Positions 39,898-50,349 of a stretch of 64,000 nucleotides of DNA are shown here, in pieces. Position 1 is the first letter of the stretch; each line of letters opens with the position of its first letter. The DNA is from Streptococcus thalassemiae (GTDB taxonomy: Bacteria > Bacillota > Bacilli > Lactobacillales > Streptococcaceae), in contig NZ_CAHJXN010000001.1 in assembly GCF_903645285.1 (NCBI RefSeq), forward strand, positions 164,001-228,000, written 5' to 3'. The notes beneath the pieces are model-generated. The model ran no database searches. It was given only the letters and a program-made list of their open reading frames with translations, and had not been told where the DNA came from. The translations under genes and the position numbers were made by a program.

Positions 39898-40788
39898 TTA
39901 TATTTCTTTCAAGACCAGATATTCCATAGCATTTTGAAAGCTGACATTAGCTTGCCACATTTTTCTAGCTTCTAGCAAATCTTGTAGAATCACTCTTACT
40001 CTTGCTTGTAGGATATCTTGCCCACAGAGGACTTCAAGAATCCGTAAAACCTGATCTTGTTTTTCCTTGTCATCTGCCAAGCTAGCTAGTTTAGCAACTT
40101 GCAAATAACTTTCTTTTTTCTTAGCTAATAACCAAGTCAGCAGGCGTTCACTTTCATCGACTAAGGTCCAAAAACTTACCTGATTAGCCAACTTTTCTGC
40201 TTCAGCTCGTGATTGACTAAACTGGGCTAAAAGAGTCGCTTTTTTCTTAACCAACCCCATTTGTTCTAAGAGTAAGATGAGTTTCTCTTCTTGTTTTTTA
40301 AAGTGGAAAATCTGGGTCCGACTTCGGATTGTCGGCAACATCTTTTCCTCATCGCTAGTCAAGAAGAAAATATAAACCTCACTCTGGGGTTCTTCGATGA
40401 CCTTGAGCAGAGAATTAGCTGCATTGGGATGCATCTTTTCCGCTTGTTCAATGATAAAGACCTGTTGCTGACTTTCAATCCCTGCTTGGGAAAACTGACC
40501 CACCAATTCTCGAATGCGTTCTGTCTTAATAACCTGATTGACTGGCTTAATCAAGGTGACATCGGGAAACTCTCCCTGTTCAATCAGCTTACAATTTCGG
40601 CATTTCTCACATGGTAAAACGCCTACTTTATCCGTACAAAAGAGACTTTTAGCTAAAAATTGCGCCATTTCCAAGCTTCCAAAGAAACCTGAAAAGAGGT
40701 AGGCATGATTGAGCTGCTCTTGTTCTAGGATACGAACAAAGCGGTCAAACTGGTCTGGCTGCCAAGACTTTAGTTGATCTTGTTTCAT
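39898..40788 (-). CDS. holB: DNA polymerase III, delta' subunit
   Basis: The 296-residue protein has the AAA-like clamp loader fold: [20 protein letters not shown] (about 29-48), the zinc module [18 protein letters not shown], and [23 protein letters not shown], with [20 protein letters not shown] sensor residues. The P-loop position reads SGFFGSLE, lacking a Walker A, as expected for delta'. The stop of tmk overlaps its start. Confidence 0.95.
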   Translation of the reverse strand: MKQDQLKSWQPDQFDRFVRILEQEQLNHAYLFSGFFGSLEMAQFLAKSLFCTDKVGVLPCEKCRNCKLIEQGEFPDVTLIKPVNQVIKTERIRELVGQFSQAGIESQQQVFIIEQAEKMHPNAANSLLKVIEEPQSEVYIFFLTSDEEKMLPTIRSRTQIFHFKKQEEKLILLLEQMGLVKKKATLLAQFSQSRAEAEKLANQVSFWTLVDESERLLTWLLAKKKESYLQVAKLASLADDKEKQDQVLRILEVLCGQDILQARVRVILQDLLEARKMWQANVSFQNAMEYLVLKEI

Positions 40789-41423
40789 TTAGTTAATCCC
40801 ATTCTATCAAACAAGACAGCCTTGGTAGTTTCCACAACTTGCTCCAAAGGGAGACTAGCATCAATCTTGACTATGCGATTTCCTTCTTTGTCCAGAAGAG
40901 AAAGATAGCCTTTACGGACTTTTTTATGCAAGTCCAACCCTTCCAAATCCAAACGATTGACCTCGCGATTGCTATTAGCAGCAATGCGAGCCAGTCCTTC
41001 TTCCACCTCGATGTCAAAATAGAGTGTCAAATCGGGTTTAAGGCCATCTGTAGCAAACTGATTGAGCCAGTCAATGGCCTCGATATCTAAGCCACGGCCA
41101 AATCCCTGATAGGCAAGAGAACTATCGATGAAACGGTCCATAATAACCAACTTACCAGCTTCAAGTGCTGGAAGAACTTTTTCCACCAAGTGCTGCCTGC
41201 GACTGGCAATATAGAGAAGGAGCTCTGTTTTAGAATCCATCTGAGTATGACTTGGGTCCAAAATTACTTCCCGAATCTTCTCTCCTATCAAGACTCCGCC
41301 AGGTTCACGAGTCGTCAGCACCTCTACCCCTTTTTCCTCTAAAATTGGGAGCAGAGCCTCTAAAACACTGGTCTTTCCTGCTCCCTCTGGTCCCTCAAGA
41401 GAGACTAAAAATCCTTTTGACAT
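40785..41423 (-). CDS. tmk: Thymidylate kinase
   Basis: The 212-residue protein has the P-loop [20 protein letters not shown] (about 8-27), TTREPGG, and [16 protein letters not shown]. It makes dTDP from dTMP. It is the first gene of the tmk-holB-yabA-rsmI unit; a BOX element lies upstream. Confidence 0.97.
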   Translation of the reverse strand: MSKGFLVSLEGPEGAGKTSVLEALLPILEEKGVEVLTTREPGGVLIGEKIREVILDPSHTQMDSKTELLLYIASRRQHLVEKVLPALEAGKLVIMDRFIDSSLAYQGFGRGLDIEAIDWLNQFATDGLKPDLTLYFDIEVEEGLARIAANSNREVNRLDLEGLDLHKKVRKGYLSLLDKEGNRIVKIDASLPLEQVVETTKAVLFDRMGLTK

Positions 41424-41501
41424 GTCTAACTCATTTCTTTTTTACTACTTCTATTCTATCAAAAAAATAGGGGTTTGTGACAATCTTTTTGCTTCTCATT
41501 T

Positions 41502-41616
41502 CATACTCAATGAAAATCAAAGAGCAAACTAGGAAGCTAGCCGCAGGTTGCTCAAAACACTGTTTTGAGGTTGCAGATGGAAGCTGACGCAGTTTGAAGA
41601 GATTTTCGAAGAGTAT
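41502..41616 (+). repeat. BOX element, A-C type
   Basis: Plus-strand orientation: it opens CATACTCAATGAAAATCAAA and closes with GATTTTCGAAGAGTAT; the centre contains AAAACACTGTTTTG. No full boxB unit. It sits between proC and tmk. Confidence 0.9.
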
Positions 41617-41626
41617 CAACCACCAT

Positions 41627-41652
41627 AAAAGAGGCAGACAAAGCCACCTCTT
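41627..41652 (-). terminator. Terminator of the proBAC transcript
   Basis: Imperfect stem AAGAGGTGGC / GTCTGCCTCTT followed by TTTA on the minus strand, overlapping the proC stop. Confidence 0.6.
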
Positions 41653-42448
41653 ATTTACCTAGTTCTTGTGTTCGTTTATAGGCTTGATGAACTGCATCCA
41701 TGACCGTTCCTCGAAAAGCATGCGCTTCTAGGCTTGCTACACCAGCGATAGTCGAACCGCCTGGGCTACAAACTTGGTCTTTCAAGACCCCAGGATGTTG
41801 CTGACTTTCAAGGACCAATTGACCAGCTCCTACCACAGTTTGAGCCGCCATTTTCAATGCCGTTTCTCTTGGCAATCCCGTCTGAACACCCGCATCTGCC
41901 AAGGCCTCAATAAAGAGATAGACAAAGGCTGGTCCACAACCTGCAAGACCTGTCGCTGCATCGATTAAACTTTCTCCTAGTTCAACCAAGAGACCAGACT
42001 TGGCTAAAAGCTGATAAAAGAGCTCACTGTCCTCAGCCCTGCAATTAGGAGACAAGGCATAACTAATCACTCCTTGCCCAATAGAAGCAGGGGTATTTGG
42101 CATCATACGAATAATTCGGTGTTGACTTGGGATAAGACTTGCTAGTTTTTCTAAAGTCAATCCAGCTGCCATGGAGATTAAAAGAAGACTTTCTCTTTTT
42201 TCAAGGATAGACTGGTATTGAGCAAGTAACTCAGAAAACTGAGCTGGCTTCACTCCTAGAAAAATCACATCTGCTTCTGCGAAAATTTCTTCATTGCTAG
42301 AAATCTGACCACCAAAGTTAGCGATGAAAGCATCCACCTTAGCTTGACTACGATTAGCAAGGAGAATCTTATCTGACGGTCTAGCCTGCAAGACAGACTT
42401 GGCCAAGCTAGCTCCCATATTCCCCAAACCGATAAATCCAATCTTCAT
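41651..42448 (-). CDS. proC: Pyrroline-5-carboxylate reductase
   Basis: The 265-residue protein starts with the NADPH-binding MKIGFIGLGNMGASLAKS and has the family signature at the C-terminal domain, VCSPGGSTIAGVASLEAHAFR (two overlapping pieces, about 223-243). It performs the last step of proline synthesis. It is the third gene of proB-proA-proC. Confidence 0.97.
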   Translation of the reverse strand: MKIGFIGLGNMGASLAKSVLQARPSDKILLANRSQAKVDAFIANFGGQISSNEEIFAEADVIFLGVKPAQFSELLAQYQSILEKRESLLLISMAAGLTLEKLASLIPSQHRIIRMMPNTPASIGQGVISYALSPNCRAEDSELFYQLLAKSGLLVELGESLIDAATGLAGCGPAFVYLFIEALADAGVQTGLPRETALKMAAQTVVGAGQLVLESQQHPGVLKDQVCSPGGSTIAGVASLEAHAFRGTVMDAVHQAYKRTQELGK

Positions 42449-42451
42449 CTC

Positions 42452-43714
42452 TTACTCCCTTATTTGTCCGTCACCAGTGACCACATACTTGTAGCTCGTC
42501 AATTCTTTTAAGCCCATTGGACCACGCGCGTGCAGTTTCTGAGTTGAAATCCCCATTTCACATCCAAGACCAAATTGACCTCCATCTGTGAAACGAGTTG
42601 AAGCATTGACATAGACAGCTGCCGAGTCCACTTGATCTGTAAAGTAAGCCGCAGCTTCAGCATTTTCAGTCACAATGGCATCCGAATGATGGGTACTGTG
42701 GGCTTCAATATGCGCGACCGCTTCTTCTAAACTGCTCACAACCTTAACAGCTAGGACATAGTCTAAAAACTCGGTGTCAAAGTCTTGGGCCTCAGCTGCG
42801 TAACCTGAAACAAACTGACTTGCTTTACTATCCAAGCGGAATTGAATTGGTTCCACCCCAGCTTCTTTACGCTCTGCAACTAGAACTTGCTCCAAGCGAG
42901 GAAGGAAGCTTGCTGCCTTGTCTTCATGAACCAGTAGAACCTCCATGGCATTGCAGACAGAAGGACGACTGGTTTTGGCATTGTTGATGATAGACAGAGC
43001 CTTGTCTTCATCTGCATCCTTATCCACATAGACATGGACAATCCCAGTTCCTGTCTCGATAACAGGTACGATAGCATTCTCAACCACTGCATTGATCAAA
43101 CCGGCTCCTCCACGAGGAATAAGAAGGTCTAGATATCCCTTGGCCTTCATCATAGCATAGCTACTTTCACGGCTAGTATCTTCCACAAGTTGAATCACAT
43201 CGGGATGAATGGTCGTTGTCTCCAAGCCTTTTTTCAAGGCTTTAACAATAGCATGGGCAGTTTGATAGGCATCCTTACCACTACGAAGAACAACCGCATT
43301 CCCACTCTTGAGAGCCAGAGCAGCCGCGTCAGACGTCACATTTGGACGGCTTTCATAGATAATACCAATAACACCCATGGCCACACGTTTTTTGGTGATA
43401 ACCAAGCCATTTTCAAGATGATTGGTTTCTAAAACTTCACCGATTGGATCTGGTAAAGCAACCACTTCACGAATCCCAGTTGCCATTGCTTCTATACGAC
43501 CTGCATCCAAATAAAGACGATCCAGCATCACATCTGAGATTTTACCCTTAGCAGCTTCCATATCAAGGGCATTGGCTGCTAAAATTTCCTCAGTAGCTGC
43601 TAATAAGTAATCAGCCATGGCTAGCAAGGCTTGGTTTTTTACCTCTTCACTAGCTGTGTTGATTGATTTTTTAACAGCCTGCACCTGTTCAAATTGTTCT
43701 TGTGTACTTACCAT
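42452..43714 (-). CDS. proA: Glutamate-5-semialdehyde dehydrogenase
   Basis: The 420-residue protein carries the aldehyde dehydrogenase-like core with [20 protein letters not shown] (about 114-133), [17 protein letters not shown], and the catalytic cysteine in [14 protein letters not shown] (about 250-263). It reduces glutamyl phosphate to the semialdehyde, the second proline step, and lies between proB and proC with gaps of 9 and 3 bases. Confidence 0.97.
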   Translation of the reverse strand: MVSTQEQFEQVQAVKKSINTASEEVKNQALLAMADYLLAATEEILAANALDMEAAKGKISDVMLDRLYLDAGRIEAMATGIREVVALPDPIGEVLETNHLENGLVITKKRVAMGVIGIIYESRPNVTSDAAALALKSGNAVVLRSGKDAYQTAHAIVKALKKGLETTTIHPDVIQLVEDTSRESSYAMMKAKGYLDLLIPRGGAGLINAVVENAIVPVIETGTGIVHVYVDKDADEDKALSIINNAKTSRPSVCNAMEVLLVHEDKAASFLPRLEQVLVAERKEAGVEPIQFRLDSKASQFVSGYAAEAQDFDTEFLDYVLAVKVVSSLEEAVAHIEAHSTHHSDAIVTENAEAAAYFTDQVDSAAVYVNASTRFTDGGQFGLGCEMGISTQKLHARGPMGLKELTSYKYVVTGDGQIRE

Positions 43715-43723
43715 AGTTTACCT

Positions 43724-44833
43724 CTAAAATTCTGTAAAGAGTAGTTGGATTTCAGGAGTAATGGAAATCCAGTCATCACGGTGAATCAGGACACCCTTGG
43801 CTTTGTTAGAACGCAACATATCCTCCAAAGCAGATGCACCAAATTGCACACGCCCTTTTCCAAGTGATTTTCCACTTTCCTTGTCAAATACTGTCACAAT
43901 ATCGCCGTAAGAAAAGGCGCCTTCTGCTTCAACAATACCAGATAAGAGAAGACTCTTTCCATGTTGGGAGAGAGCTTCCGCAGCCCCTTTATCAACCCAA
44001 ATAGAACCTTGACTCTGAGCATAGAAGGCCAGCCATTGTTTCTGGGTACGAAGCCCCTTCTCTTGAGCAACAAAGTAGGAACCATCCTTGGTCTCCTCAG
44101 CAGCCTCAATCATGGCATCTGACTTCAAGGATGAGCAGATATAAACAGGAACTCCTGATTCCGTCGCGATAGTTGCAGCTTTGATTTTGGTTAACATGCC
44201 ACCTGTACCATTAGACGAACCTGCTCCACCGGCCATATCAATAATCTCACGATTGATGGTCTCGATTCGCTCCAAGCGTTTGGCTCTTGGGTCTGAATTA
44301 GGATTTCCAGTATAAAGACCGTCGACGTCTGTCAAGAGAACCAAAAGGTCTGCTTGGACCATGGCCGCCACCTGTGCACTCAGAGTATCATTATCCCCGA
44401 CCTTGAGCTCATCAATAACGACACTGTCATTCTCGTTGATAATAGGAATCGCACCACGGCTAAGTAGAACTGACAAAGCCTGATGGGCATTTTTATAACG
44501 ACGCTTATCCACAAAATCGTCCTGGGTCAGCAAAATTTGGGCAGAAACGATTTGACGTAAGAGAAGATTAGTTGTGTATTCTTCTAACAAAAGCCCTTGC
44601 CCTACCGCTGCTGAAGCCTGTTTATCAGCAATCTTAGTCGGACGCTTTTTAAATCCTAAGGCCCCAAAACCAGCTGCAATGGCACCTGACGACACCAAAA
44701 TCAATTCATGACCAGTCTCGTGCAACATAGCCAACTGCTGGGTAATAGCCTTTACCTTACTACGTGATAAACTTCCATCCTCATTTGTCAGAGAAGAAGT
44801 CCCCACCTTAAAGACAATCCGTTTGTATTTCAT
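43724..44833 (-). CDS. proB: Glutamate 5-kinase
   Basis: The ATG at 44833 gives 369 residues starting [20 protein letters not shown]. The kinase core has [16 protein letters not shown] and [20 protein letters not shown] (about 142-161); a C-terminal PUA domain (about 275-360) has [18 protein letters not shown]. It starts proline synthesis and is usually feedback-inhibited by proline. Separated from pce by a terminator. Confidence 0.97.
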   Translation of the reverse strand: MKYKRIVFKVGTSSLTNEDGSLSRSKVKAITQQLAMLHETGHELILVSSGAIAAGFGALGFKKRPTKIADKQASAAVGQGLLLEEYTTNLLLRQIVSAQILLTQDDFVDKRRYKNAHQALSVLLSRGAIPIINENDSVVIDELKVGDNDTLSAQVAAMVQADLLVLLTDVDGLYTGNPNSDPRAKRLERIETINREIIDMAGGAGSSNGTGGMLTKIKAATIATESGVPVYICSSLKSDAMIEAAEETKDGSYFVAQEKGLRTQKQWLAFYAQSQGSIWVDKGAAEALSQHGKSLLLSGIVEAEGAFSYGDIVTVFDKESGKSLGKGRVQFGASALEDMLRSNKAKGVLIHRDDWISITPEIQLLFTEF

Positions 44834-44903
44834 AGTCTCACTCCGATTCTTCATATCTATCCATTATAACATGAATGGTAGGAAATAGAAAAGAGTTGAT
44901 AGG

Positions 44904-44932
44904 AAAAAGAAGGCCCTAAAACCTTCTTTTTT
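44904..44932 (-). terminator. Terminator after pce
   Basis: AAAAAGAAGG and CCTTCTTTTT form a 10-bp stem with an 8-base loop; the U-run follows on the minus strand. Confidence 0.75.
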
Positions 44933-44933
44933 A

Positions 44934-46817
44934 CTACTGTTCTGATTTCGATTTGTTTGCACTCATTTCAGAGCTTTGTGAAGTTGAAGAAGTCAAATCT
45001 TGACTAGTTGAAGAACTTGTAACACTTTCATGTTGACTCGTTTCTTTATTTTCAAGATCTTTTTTCACTACTTCTTTGAATTCTTTTATTTCTGAGTTAC
45101 TTGTATCTCTAGTTGTAGCAGATTTCTCGATCGGAACATCCACTAACCAAGCACCACTTGAATCAACAGTATAGCCTTCCGGTGTCTTACCATTCACAAG
45201 TAATTGACCATTTTCTTTCAAGAAGTACCATTTATCATTGTCTTTGATCCAACCAACAGCTCGTGAACCGTCTGTCTTGTAGAAGTACCAAGCATTTGCC
45301 TTTTTAAGCCAACCTTGCTTCATAGCTCCTGAATCTTCCAGATAGTAATGATGACCAGCGACTTCTATCTCACCTGTCTTCATAATGCCAGTAGAATCCA
45401 TATAGTACCAGATTTCTTTATCTTTTACCCAGCCTGTTTTCATTTCCCCTGATTGAGCAAAGTAATACCATTGTCCCTTATATTGAAGCCAACCTGTCTT
45501 CATAGAGCCATCGTTTGATAAATAATAGGACTGACCTCCAGTATTTACCCAACCAATTTCCATCTGATTTTCTTTGTTGAAATAATACCAAATTCCATCA
45601 ATTTTCTTCCAATTTTTAGCAGAAGCACCAGAGTCTGTCAAATAGAACCAATGATTGTTCCATTTTTTCCATTGATTCTGTAACAAGATACCCGTTTGGT
45701 TAAAGTAATACCATTCACCTTCGATTTCATTCCAACCGACAGCATACTCTCCTGTAGAATCAGGCGCTTGATACCACCAGTTCCCATACGCACTCTTATG
45801 CCAACCAGCTTGAAAACTTGGAATCGGCTTGTAGGACGTTGAAATATTGACAAAACCATCTTGTCGAATATCAAAAACTGTTGCATCATAGTCTTTGCTG
45901 GCTGCGTTGATTCTTTCAATTCCTCGTTCTTTGAGCCAATTGACATACTCACTATCAACACCATTTTTCCAAGGTAAACTATCCGAGGTTTGAACAATCA
46001 AACTCGGACTCAAATTTTTAATGAAATCCTTGGTGTTTGATTTATTGGTATCACGGTGATGGTTAAACTTCATCAAATCAACTTTTCCAATGAGAGGACC
46101 ATACTTGTCTTCTGCTCCATGAACATTATCTAAGTCGCCCCCAAGGTAAATTTTCTTACCATTGACTTTTACTACGCTAATCAAGGAATTAGAATTATCA
46201 TCCCAAATTTTCTTTAATTCACCTGATGAATCTGTTTCATTTTCATAGTTATAGAGTTGAATATCCATGTCCCCAAACTGAAAATGAGCATCTCCTTGTG
46301 TGATGTTTTGAATAACTGAAACACCTTTTTCGGCGGCAGTCTGTAAAACCTTATCATAACCGTACAAATTATCCCATAAACGTTCAGAATTAGTAATACG
46401 ATTATCACTATATTTTTTAAGATAGACTCGGTCAACTGGATAGGTAGACAGTAATTCATCAACATTTCCAATATGATCACTGTGGGTATGGGTCACCAAA
46501 ATAAAATCAAGTTTTTGGACACCCAATTCCTTCAAACGACGAAAGACACGGTCTGTCAGAACATGCTTATAAGACGTTTCAATTCCTTCTCTCCATGGAT
46601 AACGAGAATCACTTCCATCTGGGAAATCATAATCTTCTCCTGTATCCACCATGGCAAAATGTCCATTGCTTTCAAGAATAATCGCATCACTGCCACCTTC
46701 TTGAACATTTATAAAGTGGATTTTATTTTCTGAACTTTCTTGAGCTTGAACATTCCCATACCATGACAAACCTAAAAAAGCGCCTGCAAGTGCTAAACTA
46801 ATCAATTTCTTTTTCAT
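44934..46817 (-). CDS. pce: Pce/CbpE, choline-binding teichoic acid phosphorylcholine esterase
   Basis: The 627-residue protein begins with a signal peptide (MKKKLISLALAGAFLGLSW...NVQA). A metallo-beta-lactamase-fold esterase follows (about 30-330), with the zinc signature THTHSDHIGN near residues 109-118, LGGDLDNVHG and MKFNHH. Then come roughly ten choline-binding repeats (GWLQYKGQWYYF type) and a Ser/Thr-rich tail. Pce removes phosphorylcholine from teichoic acids and reduces host platelet-activating factor signals. Its ATG overlaps the stop of a truncated paralogue (TAATG), and the only ribosome-like site upstream is weak. A terminator ends the transcript. Confidence 0.95.
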   Translation of the reverse strand: MKKKLISLALAGAFLGLSWYGNVQAQESSENKIHFINVQEGGSDAIILESNGHFAMVDTGEDYDFPDGSDSRYPWREGIETSYKHVLTDRVFRRLKELGVQKLDFILVTHTHSDHIGNVDELLSTYPVDRVYLKKYSDNRITNSERLWDNLYGYDKVLQTAAEKGVSVIQNITQGDAHFQFGDMDIQLYNYENETDSSGELKKIWDDNSNSLISVVKVNGKKIYLGGDLDNVHGAEDKYGPLIGKVDLMKFNHHRDTNKSNTKDFIKNLSPSLIVQTSDSLPWKNGVDSEYVNWLKERGIERINAASKDYDATVFDIRQDGFVNISTSYKPIPSFQAGWHKSAYGNWWYQAPDSTGEYAVGWNEIEGEWYYFNQTGILLQNQWKKWNNHWFYLTDSGASAKNWKKIDGIWYYFNKENQMEIGWVNTGGQSYYLSNDGSMKTGWLQYKGQWYYFAQSGEMKTGWVKDKEIWYYMDSTGIMKTGEIEVAGHHYYLEDSGAMKQGWLKKANAWYFYKTDGSRAVGWIKDNDKWYFLKENGQLLVNGKTPEGYTVDSSGAWLVDVPIEKSATTRDTSNSEIKEFKEVVKKDLENKETSQHESVTSSSTSQDLTSSTSQSSEMSANKSKSEQ

Positions 46818-47994
46818 TATTGCTCTATTAGAATTCCTTTTTGATTAAAATAATATCTTTTTCCATCAATTTCGTTCCAACCGATAGAATAATTTCCTGT
46901 AGAATCTGGTGCTTGGTACCACCAATCGCCATTAGATTTCTGATGCCATCCTGAAACAAACGATGGTATTTTTTTATATTGTTTACTTATATCAACTATG
47001 CCATTTTGTCTAATATCAAAAACAGTTGCATCATATTCTGTACTAGCTGCATTTATTCGCTTTATCCCTAAACTATCTAACCATGCTATATATTCAGGGT
47101 TGTCTACAATAGGACTATCATAAAAACCTGGAACAGCATCACTTGTCTGCACTATGATTTCTGGAGATAGATTTAATATAAAGTTTTTTGTATTTGATTT
47201 TTCGGTATCCTTATGATGATTAAACTTCATCAAATCAACTTTTCCAATAAGAGGACCATACTTGTCTTCTGCTCCATGAACATTATCTAAGTCGCCCCCA
47301 AGGTAAATTTTCTTGCCATTGACTTTGACTACACTAATCAAGGAATTGGAATTATCGTCCCAAACAGGTTTAAGATTTCCATTCTCATCATATTCATTTT
47401 CATAATTATAGAGCTGAATATCCATGTCTCCAAACTGAAAATGAGATTTATCTGCCGATATATCTTGAATTAATTTCACCCCATTACGATTTGCAGCTTT
47501 AATCGCATTATCATATCCGTAGAGATTATCCCACAAACGATTTTTATCAGTTATACGACTATCATCATATCTTTTCATATAAATACGATCAACAGGGTAT
47601 TTATCTAATATTTCATCCATATTTCCAATATGGTCACTGTGGGTATGGGTCACCAAAATAAAATCAAGTTTTCGGACACCCAATTCCTTCAAATGACGGA
47701 ATACTCTATCTGTCATTACATGCTTATAAGAAGTACCGATTCCTGGTCTCAAAGGATATTTAGGATTACTACCATCAGGAAAATCATAATCTTCTCCTAC
47801 ATCAATCATGGCAAAATGACCATTACTTTCCAAAATAATAGCATCACTTCCTGCAGTCAGTACATTAACAAAATGTATTTTATTACTGGAAAAGCCAAAA
47901 TATTTTTCTAGCGTTAACCCATTATATATATATATATATATATAATTAAGATTGCAGTTACCATAATTATACTGGACTTCTTTTTACACTTCAT
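46817..47994 (-). pseudogene. Truncated pce paralogue, out of frame at a (TA)11 run: phase-variable gene (OFF) or pseudogene
   Basis: The ATG at 47994, behind TTGAGGAAG at good spacing, starts MKCKKKSSIIMVTAILII, a signal-peptide-like N-terminus; this frame stops just after the (TA)11 run. In another frame the Pce-like domain begins (SSNKIHFVNVLTAGSDAIIL) and continues intact to 46817, with THTHSDHIGN, LGGDLDNVHG and MKFNHH preserved and only one choline-binding-like repeat (WHQKSNGDWWYQ...GILIEQ). One TA fewer (or two more) would join the frames into a 391-residue protein. A start at TTG 47833 would give a cytoplasmic product and is unlikely. It is next to rluD (2-base gap) and its stop overlaps the pce start. 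Confidence 0.75.
47923..47944. repeat. (TA)11 dinucleotide run in the coding region of the pce paralogue
   Basis: Eleven perfect TA units lie between the signal-peptide codons and the Pce-like domain, where they code for alternating Ile and Tyr. Runs of this kind change length by slipped-strand mispairing, and a two-base step changes the reading frame. Confidence 0.9.
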
Positions 47995-47996
47995 TC

Positions 47997-48884
47997 TTAC
48001 TTCCTCAATCTCTCTAATGTTTCCTTAAAAATTTCTGGGATATCTGCTGTAAATTCCAAGATCTCACCTGTTCTCGGATGAGTAAAACCTAAAGTCTTAG
48101 CATGAAGAAATTGTCCATGTCCTTTCAAAGTCTTGCGAGGACCATAGACTTCATCACCAGCGACTGGATGGCCAATATAAGCCATGTGAACACGGATTTG
48201 ATGGGTACGCCCTGTCTCCAGTTGCAACTCCACTAAGCTATAATCACCAAAGCGTTCCAAAACGTGGAAACGAGTCACTGCAGGCTTCCCTTTAGCAGTC
48301 ACAGCCTGTTTCTTACGGTCTTTTTCACTACGGCCAATCGGCGCTTCAATCACACCACGATCATTGGGCAGATTTCCATGAACAATCGCCCAATATTTGC
48401 GTAAAGACTTTTTATCCTTGAGCTCTTGGGCAAGTGCTAGATGCGCCTCATCATTTTTAGCAATCATAAGAAGACCTGACGTATCCTTATCAATACGGTG
48501 AACAATTCCTGGGCGTAGAACCCCATTGATACCCGACAAGTCCTTAATATGATACATAAGGGCATTGACTAGAGTTCCACTGGTATGACCAGCACTCGGA
48601 TGCACAACCATTCCCTGAGGTTTGTTAACGACAGCAACGTCCTCATCTTGGTAGATGATGTCTAGTGGAAGATCCTCAGCCACATACTCTAAAACCTCTG
48701 GCTCTGGTACATGGTAAGTGACGACATCGCCCTCTTGAACTGTGTATTTAGCTTTCTTTACTTGACCATTGACCAAGACCTGGCCTGATTTGATTTGTTC
48801 ATTCGCGAGACTGCGTGATAATTCTGTCAAATCCGACAAAGCCTTATCTAAGCGCAGACCACCAATTTCAATTTTAATTTCCAT
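47997..48884 (-). CDS. rluD: Ribosomal large subunit pseudouridine synthase D
   Basis: The 295-residue protein has an N-terminal S4 domain (RSLANEQIKSGQVLVNGQ) and the RluA-type catalytic core, with the active Asp in GIVHRIDKDTSGLLMIAKN (about 127-145) and LETGRTHQIRVH. It makes pseudouridine in helix 69 of 23S rRNA. It overlaps lspA by 11 bases. Its last codons (AGGAAG) also form the ribosome site of the pce paralogue. Confidence 0.95.
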   Translation of the reverse strand: MEIKIEIGGLRLDKALSDLTELSRSLANEQIKSGQVLVNGQVKKAKYTVQEGDVVTYHVPEPEVLEYVAEDLPLDIIYQDEDVAVVNKPQGMVVHPSAGHTSGTLVNALMYHIKDLSGINGVLRPGIVHRIDKDTSGLLMIAKNDEAHLALAQELKDKKSLRKYWAIVHGNLPNDRGVIEAPIGRSEKDRKKQAVTAKGKPAVTRFHVLERFGDYSLVELQLETGRTHQIRVHMAYIGHPVAGDEVYGPRKTLKGHGQFLHAKTLGFTHPRTGEILEFTADIPEIFKETLERLRK

Positions 48885-49335
48885 TTATTTCCTCTTTTAG
48901 CATTGCAATCAATAAAATAATCACTCCAACAGTCAGATAGCTATCTGCCACATTGAAAATTGCAAAATTGATAAAGTCAAAGTGAAACATATCCACAACA
49001 AAGCCCTGACTCACCCTGTCAATAAAATTTCCAAGACCACCTGCAATGATCAAAGTCAAACCCAAGACCATCCAGAGTGACTCCTCCATGTGTTTATGTA
49101 GATACCAAATGGCACCTACCACGACAACCAGAGTAATGATAGCAAATAAGAACTGCTGATCTTGTAAGATAGAAAAGGCTGCCCCTCGATTTTGCAGGTA
49201 GGTCAAGCTAACGAAATTGGGAATCCAAGAACGCACTTCACCCAGTGGAATCTGCTGGACGATATAGGATTTGACCAACTGATCCAGCGCAATCAAAAGC
49301 AGTACAATGACTGCCACTATTCCTCTTTTTTTCAT
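48874..49335 (-). CDS. lspA: Lipoprotein signal peptidase II
   Basis: The 153-residue protein has four membrane helices and the two catalytic aspartates in IIAGGLGNFIDRVSQG and FNVADSYLTVG. It removes the signal peptide of prolipoproteins such as PrsA (9191). Its start overlaps the stop of the LysR gene, and rluD overlaps its end. Confidence 0.96.
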   Translation of the reverse strand: MKKRGIVAVIVLLLIALDQLVKSYIVQQIPLGEVRSWIPNFVSLTYLQNRGAAFSILQDQQFLFAIITLVVVVGAIWYLHKHMEESLWMVLGLTLIIAGGLGNFIDRVSQGFVVDMFHFDFINFAIFNVADSYLTVGVIILLIAMLKEEINGN

Positions 49336-50240
49336 GATTTCCTCTTTTGATCAAAATATTCTTGCATGACTTCTACGAAAAGAGTCCCAGCTTGACTAAG
49401 CTCTACTTCTTCACGTTTAACATAGACCATGCGATTATCTAAGTTATCCTTGAGACGAATAACTGTAATGCCATTCACACTGTCACTATCTAAAAATCCA
49501 GAACCTGTCGCATAGGCATCCGTACGCTCCAAAATACCATTCAAGGTGGCACGGTCTGTCACATTAAACATCTGTGAGCTCGCACTGGTATCGACAAAGT
49601 TCTCCGAATAATAAAGGTACTCGTCTTTCTCTTGAGTAAAACGAACTGTCGGTAAATCCGCTAAATCCTCCATGACCAGTTCCTCTTTCTGAGCCAAAGG
49701 ATGCCCCTCGCGGAGATAAATATGGGTATAGAAGGGAATCAGTTCAATGACTTCAAGGCCTAACTTTTCAACCCGTTGCATGATCCCTTTTTTATTTTGA
49801 TTGTTGAGGTAGATAATCCCAATCTCACTGTGCCCCTGAGCTACTTCGTCTAAGATTTGAACAGTAGTTGATTCAAAAATACGAAAGTTCTTATAGTCAG
49901 GATAGCGCTCTGAAAAAGCCGTAATCGTCGGTGGCAAGAAGTCATAGTGCTGACTAGCAATGGAAAATTCATCTTTTTCTTCTTCAGGATTGGCATACTG
50001 ATTTTGAAAAATATCAAATCCTTTAACCAATTCTTGCGCTTTTTCATAGAATTCCATACCTCGACGAGTCAAGAAAGTCCCTGAGCTGGTCCGACGGAAA
50101 ATCTTAAAACCCAATTCTTTTTCCAAATCACGAACAGAAATAGACAGACTCGGCTGACTAACATACATCTTTTCAGCAGCTTCACGAAAAGTACCGCTAT
50201 TTGCAATAGCCACAACATAGCGTAATTGTTGAATGTTCAT
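49332..50240 (-). CDS. LysR-type transcriptional regulator (CpsY/MtaR-like)
   Basis: The 302-residue protein has an N-terminal winged helix-turn-helix (MNIQQLRYVVAIANSGTFRE, AAEKMYVSQPSLSISVRDLE) and a ligand-binding domain of about 200 residues. Streptococcal homologues in this position (next to lspA and rluD) have been linked to methionine or capsule and innate-immunity genes, but the ligand and targets cannot be deduced from the sequence. It is the first gene of the minus-strand run that ends with pce. Confidence 0.85.
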   Translation of the reverse strand: MNIQQLRYVVAIANSGTFREAAEKMYVSQPSLSISVRDLEKELGFKIFRRTSSGTFLTRRGMEFYEKAQELVKGFDIFQNQYANPEEEKDEFSIASQHYDFLPPTITAFSERYPDYKNFRIFESTTVQILDEVAQGHSEIGIIYLNNQNKKGIMQRVEKLGLEVIELIPFYTHIYLREGHPLAQKEELVMEDLADLPTVRFTQEKDEYLYYSENFVDTSASSQMFNVTDRATLNGILERTDAYATGSGFLDSDSVNGITVIRLKDNLDNRMVYVKREEVELSQAGTLFVEVMQEYFDQKRKS

Positions 50241-50349
50241 CTTCTACCCCCAACTTCTTTATCTTTTCATTATACCATATTTTAGAAGTTTTCCAAAAAG
50301 GAAAAAAGAACATCCTATTCTTCTTAACTATCTTCACTATCTACCTTTC

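Noticed and set aside
46817..47833. Cytoplasmic Pce-like protein starting at TTG 47833
   Set aside because: It would lose the first strand of the domain and has no ribosome site; upstream codons in the same frame still match Pce.
47923..47944. CRISPR or satellite repeat
   Set aside because: A simple dinucleotide run without spacers.
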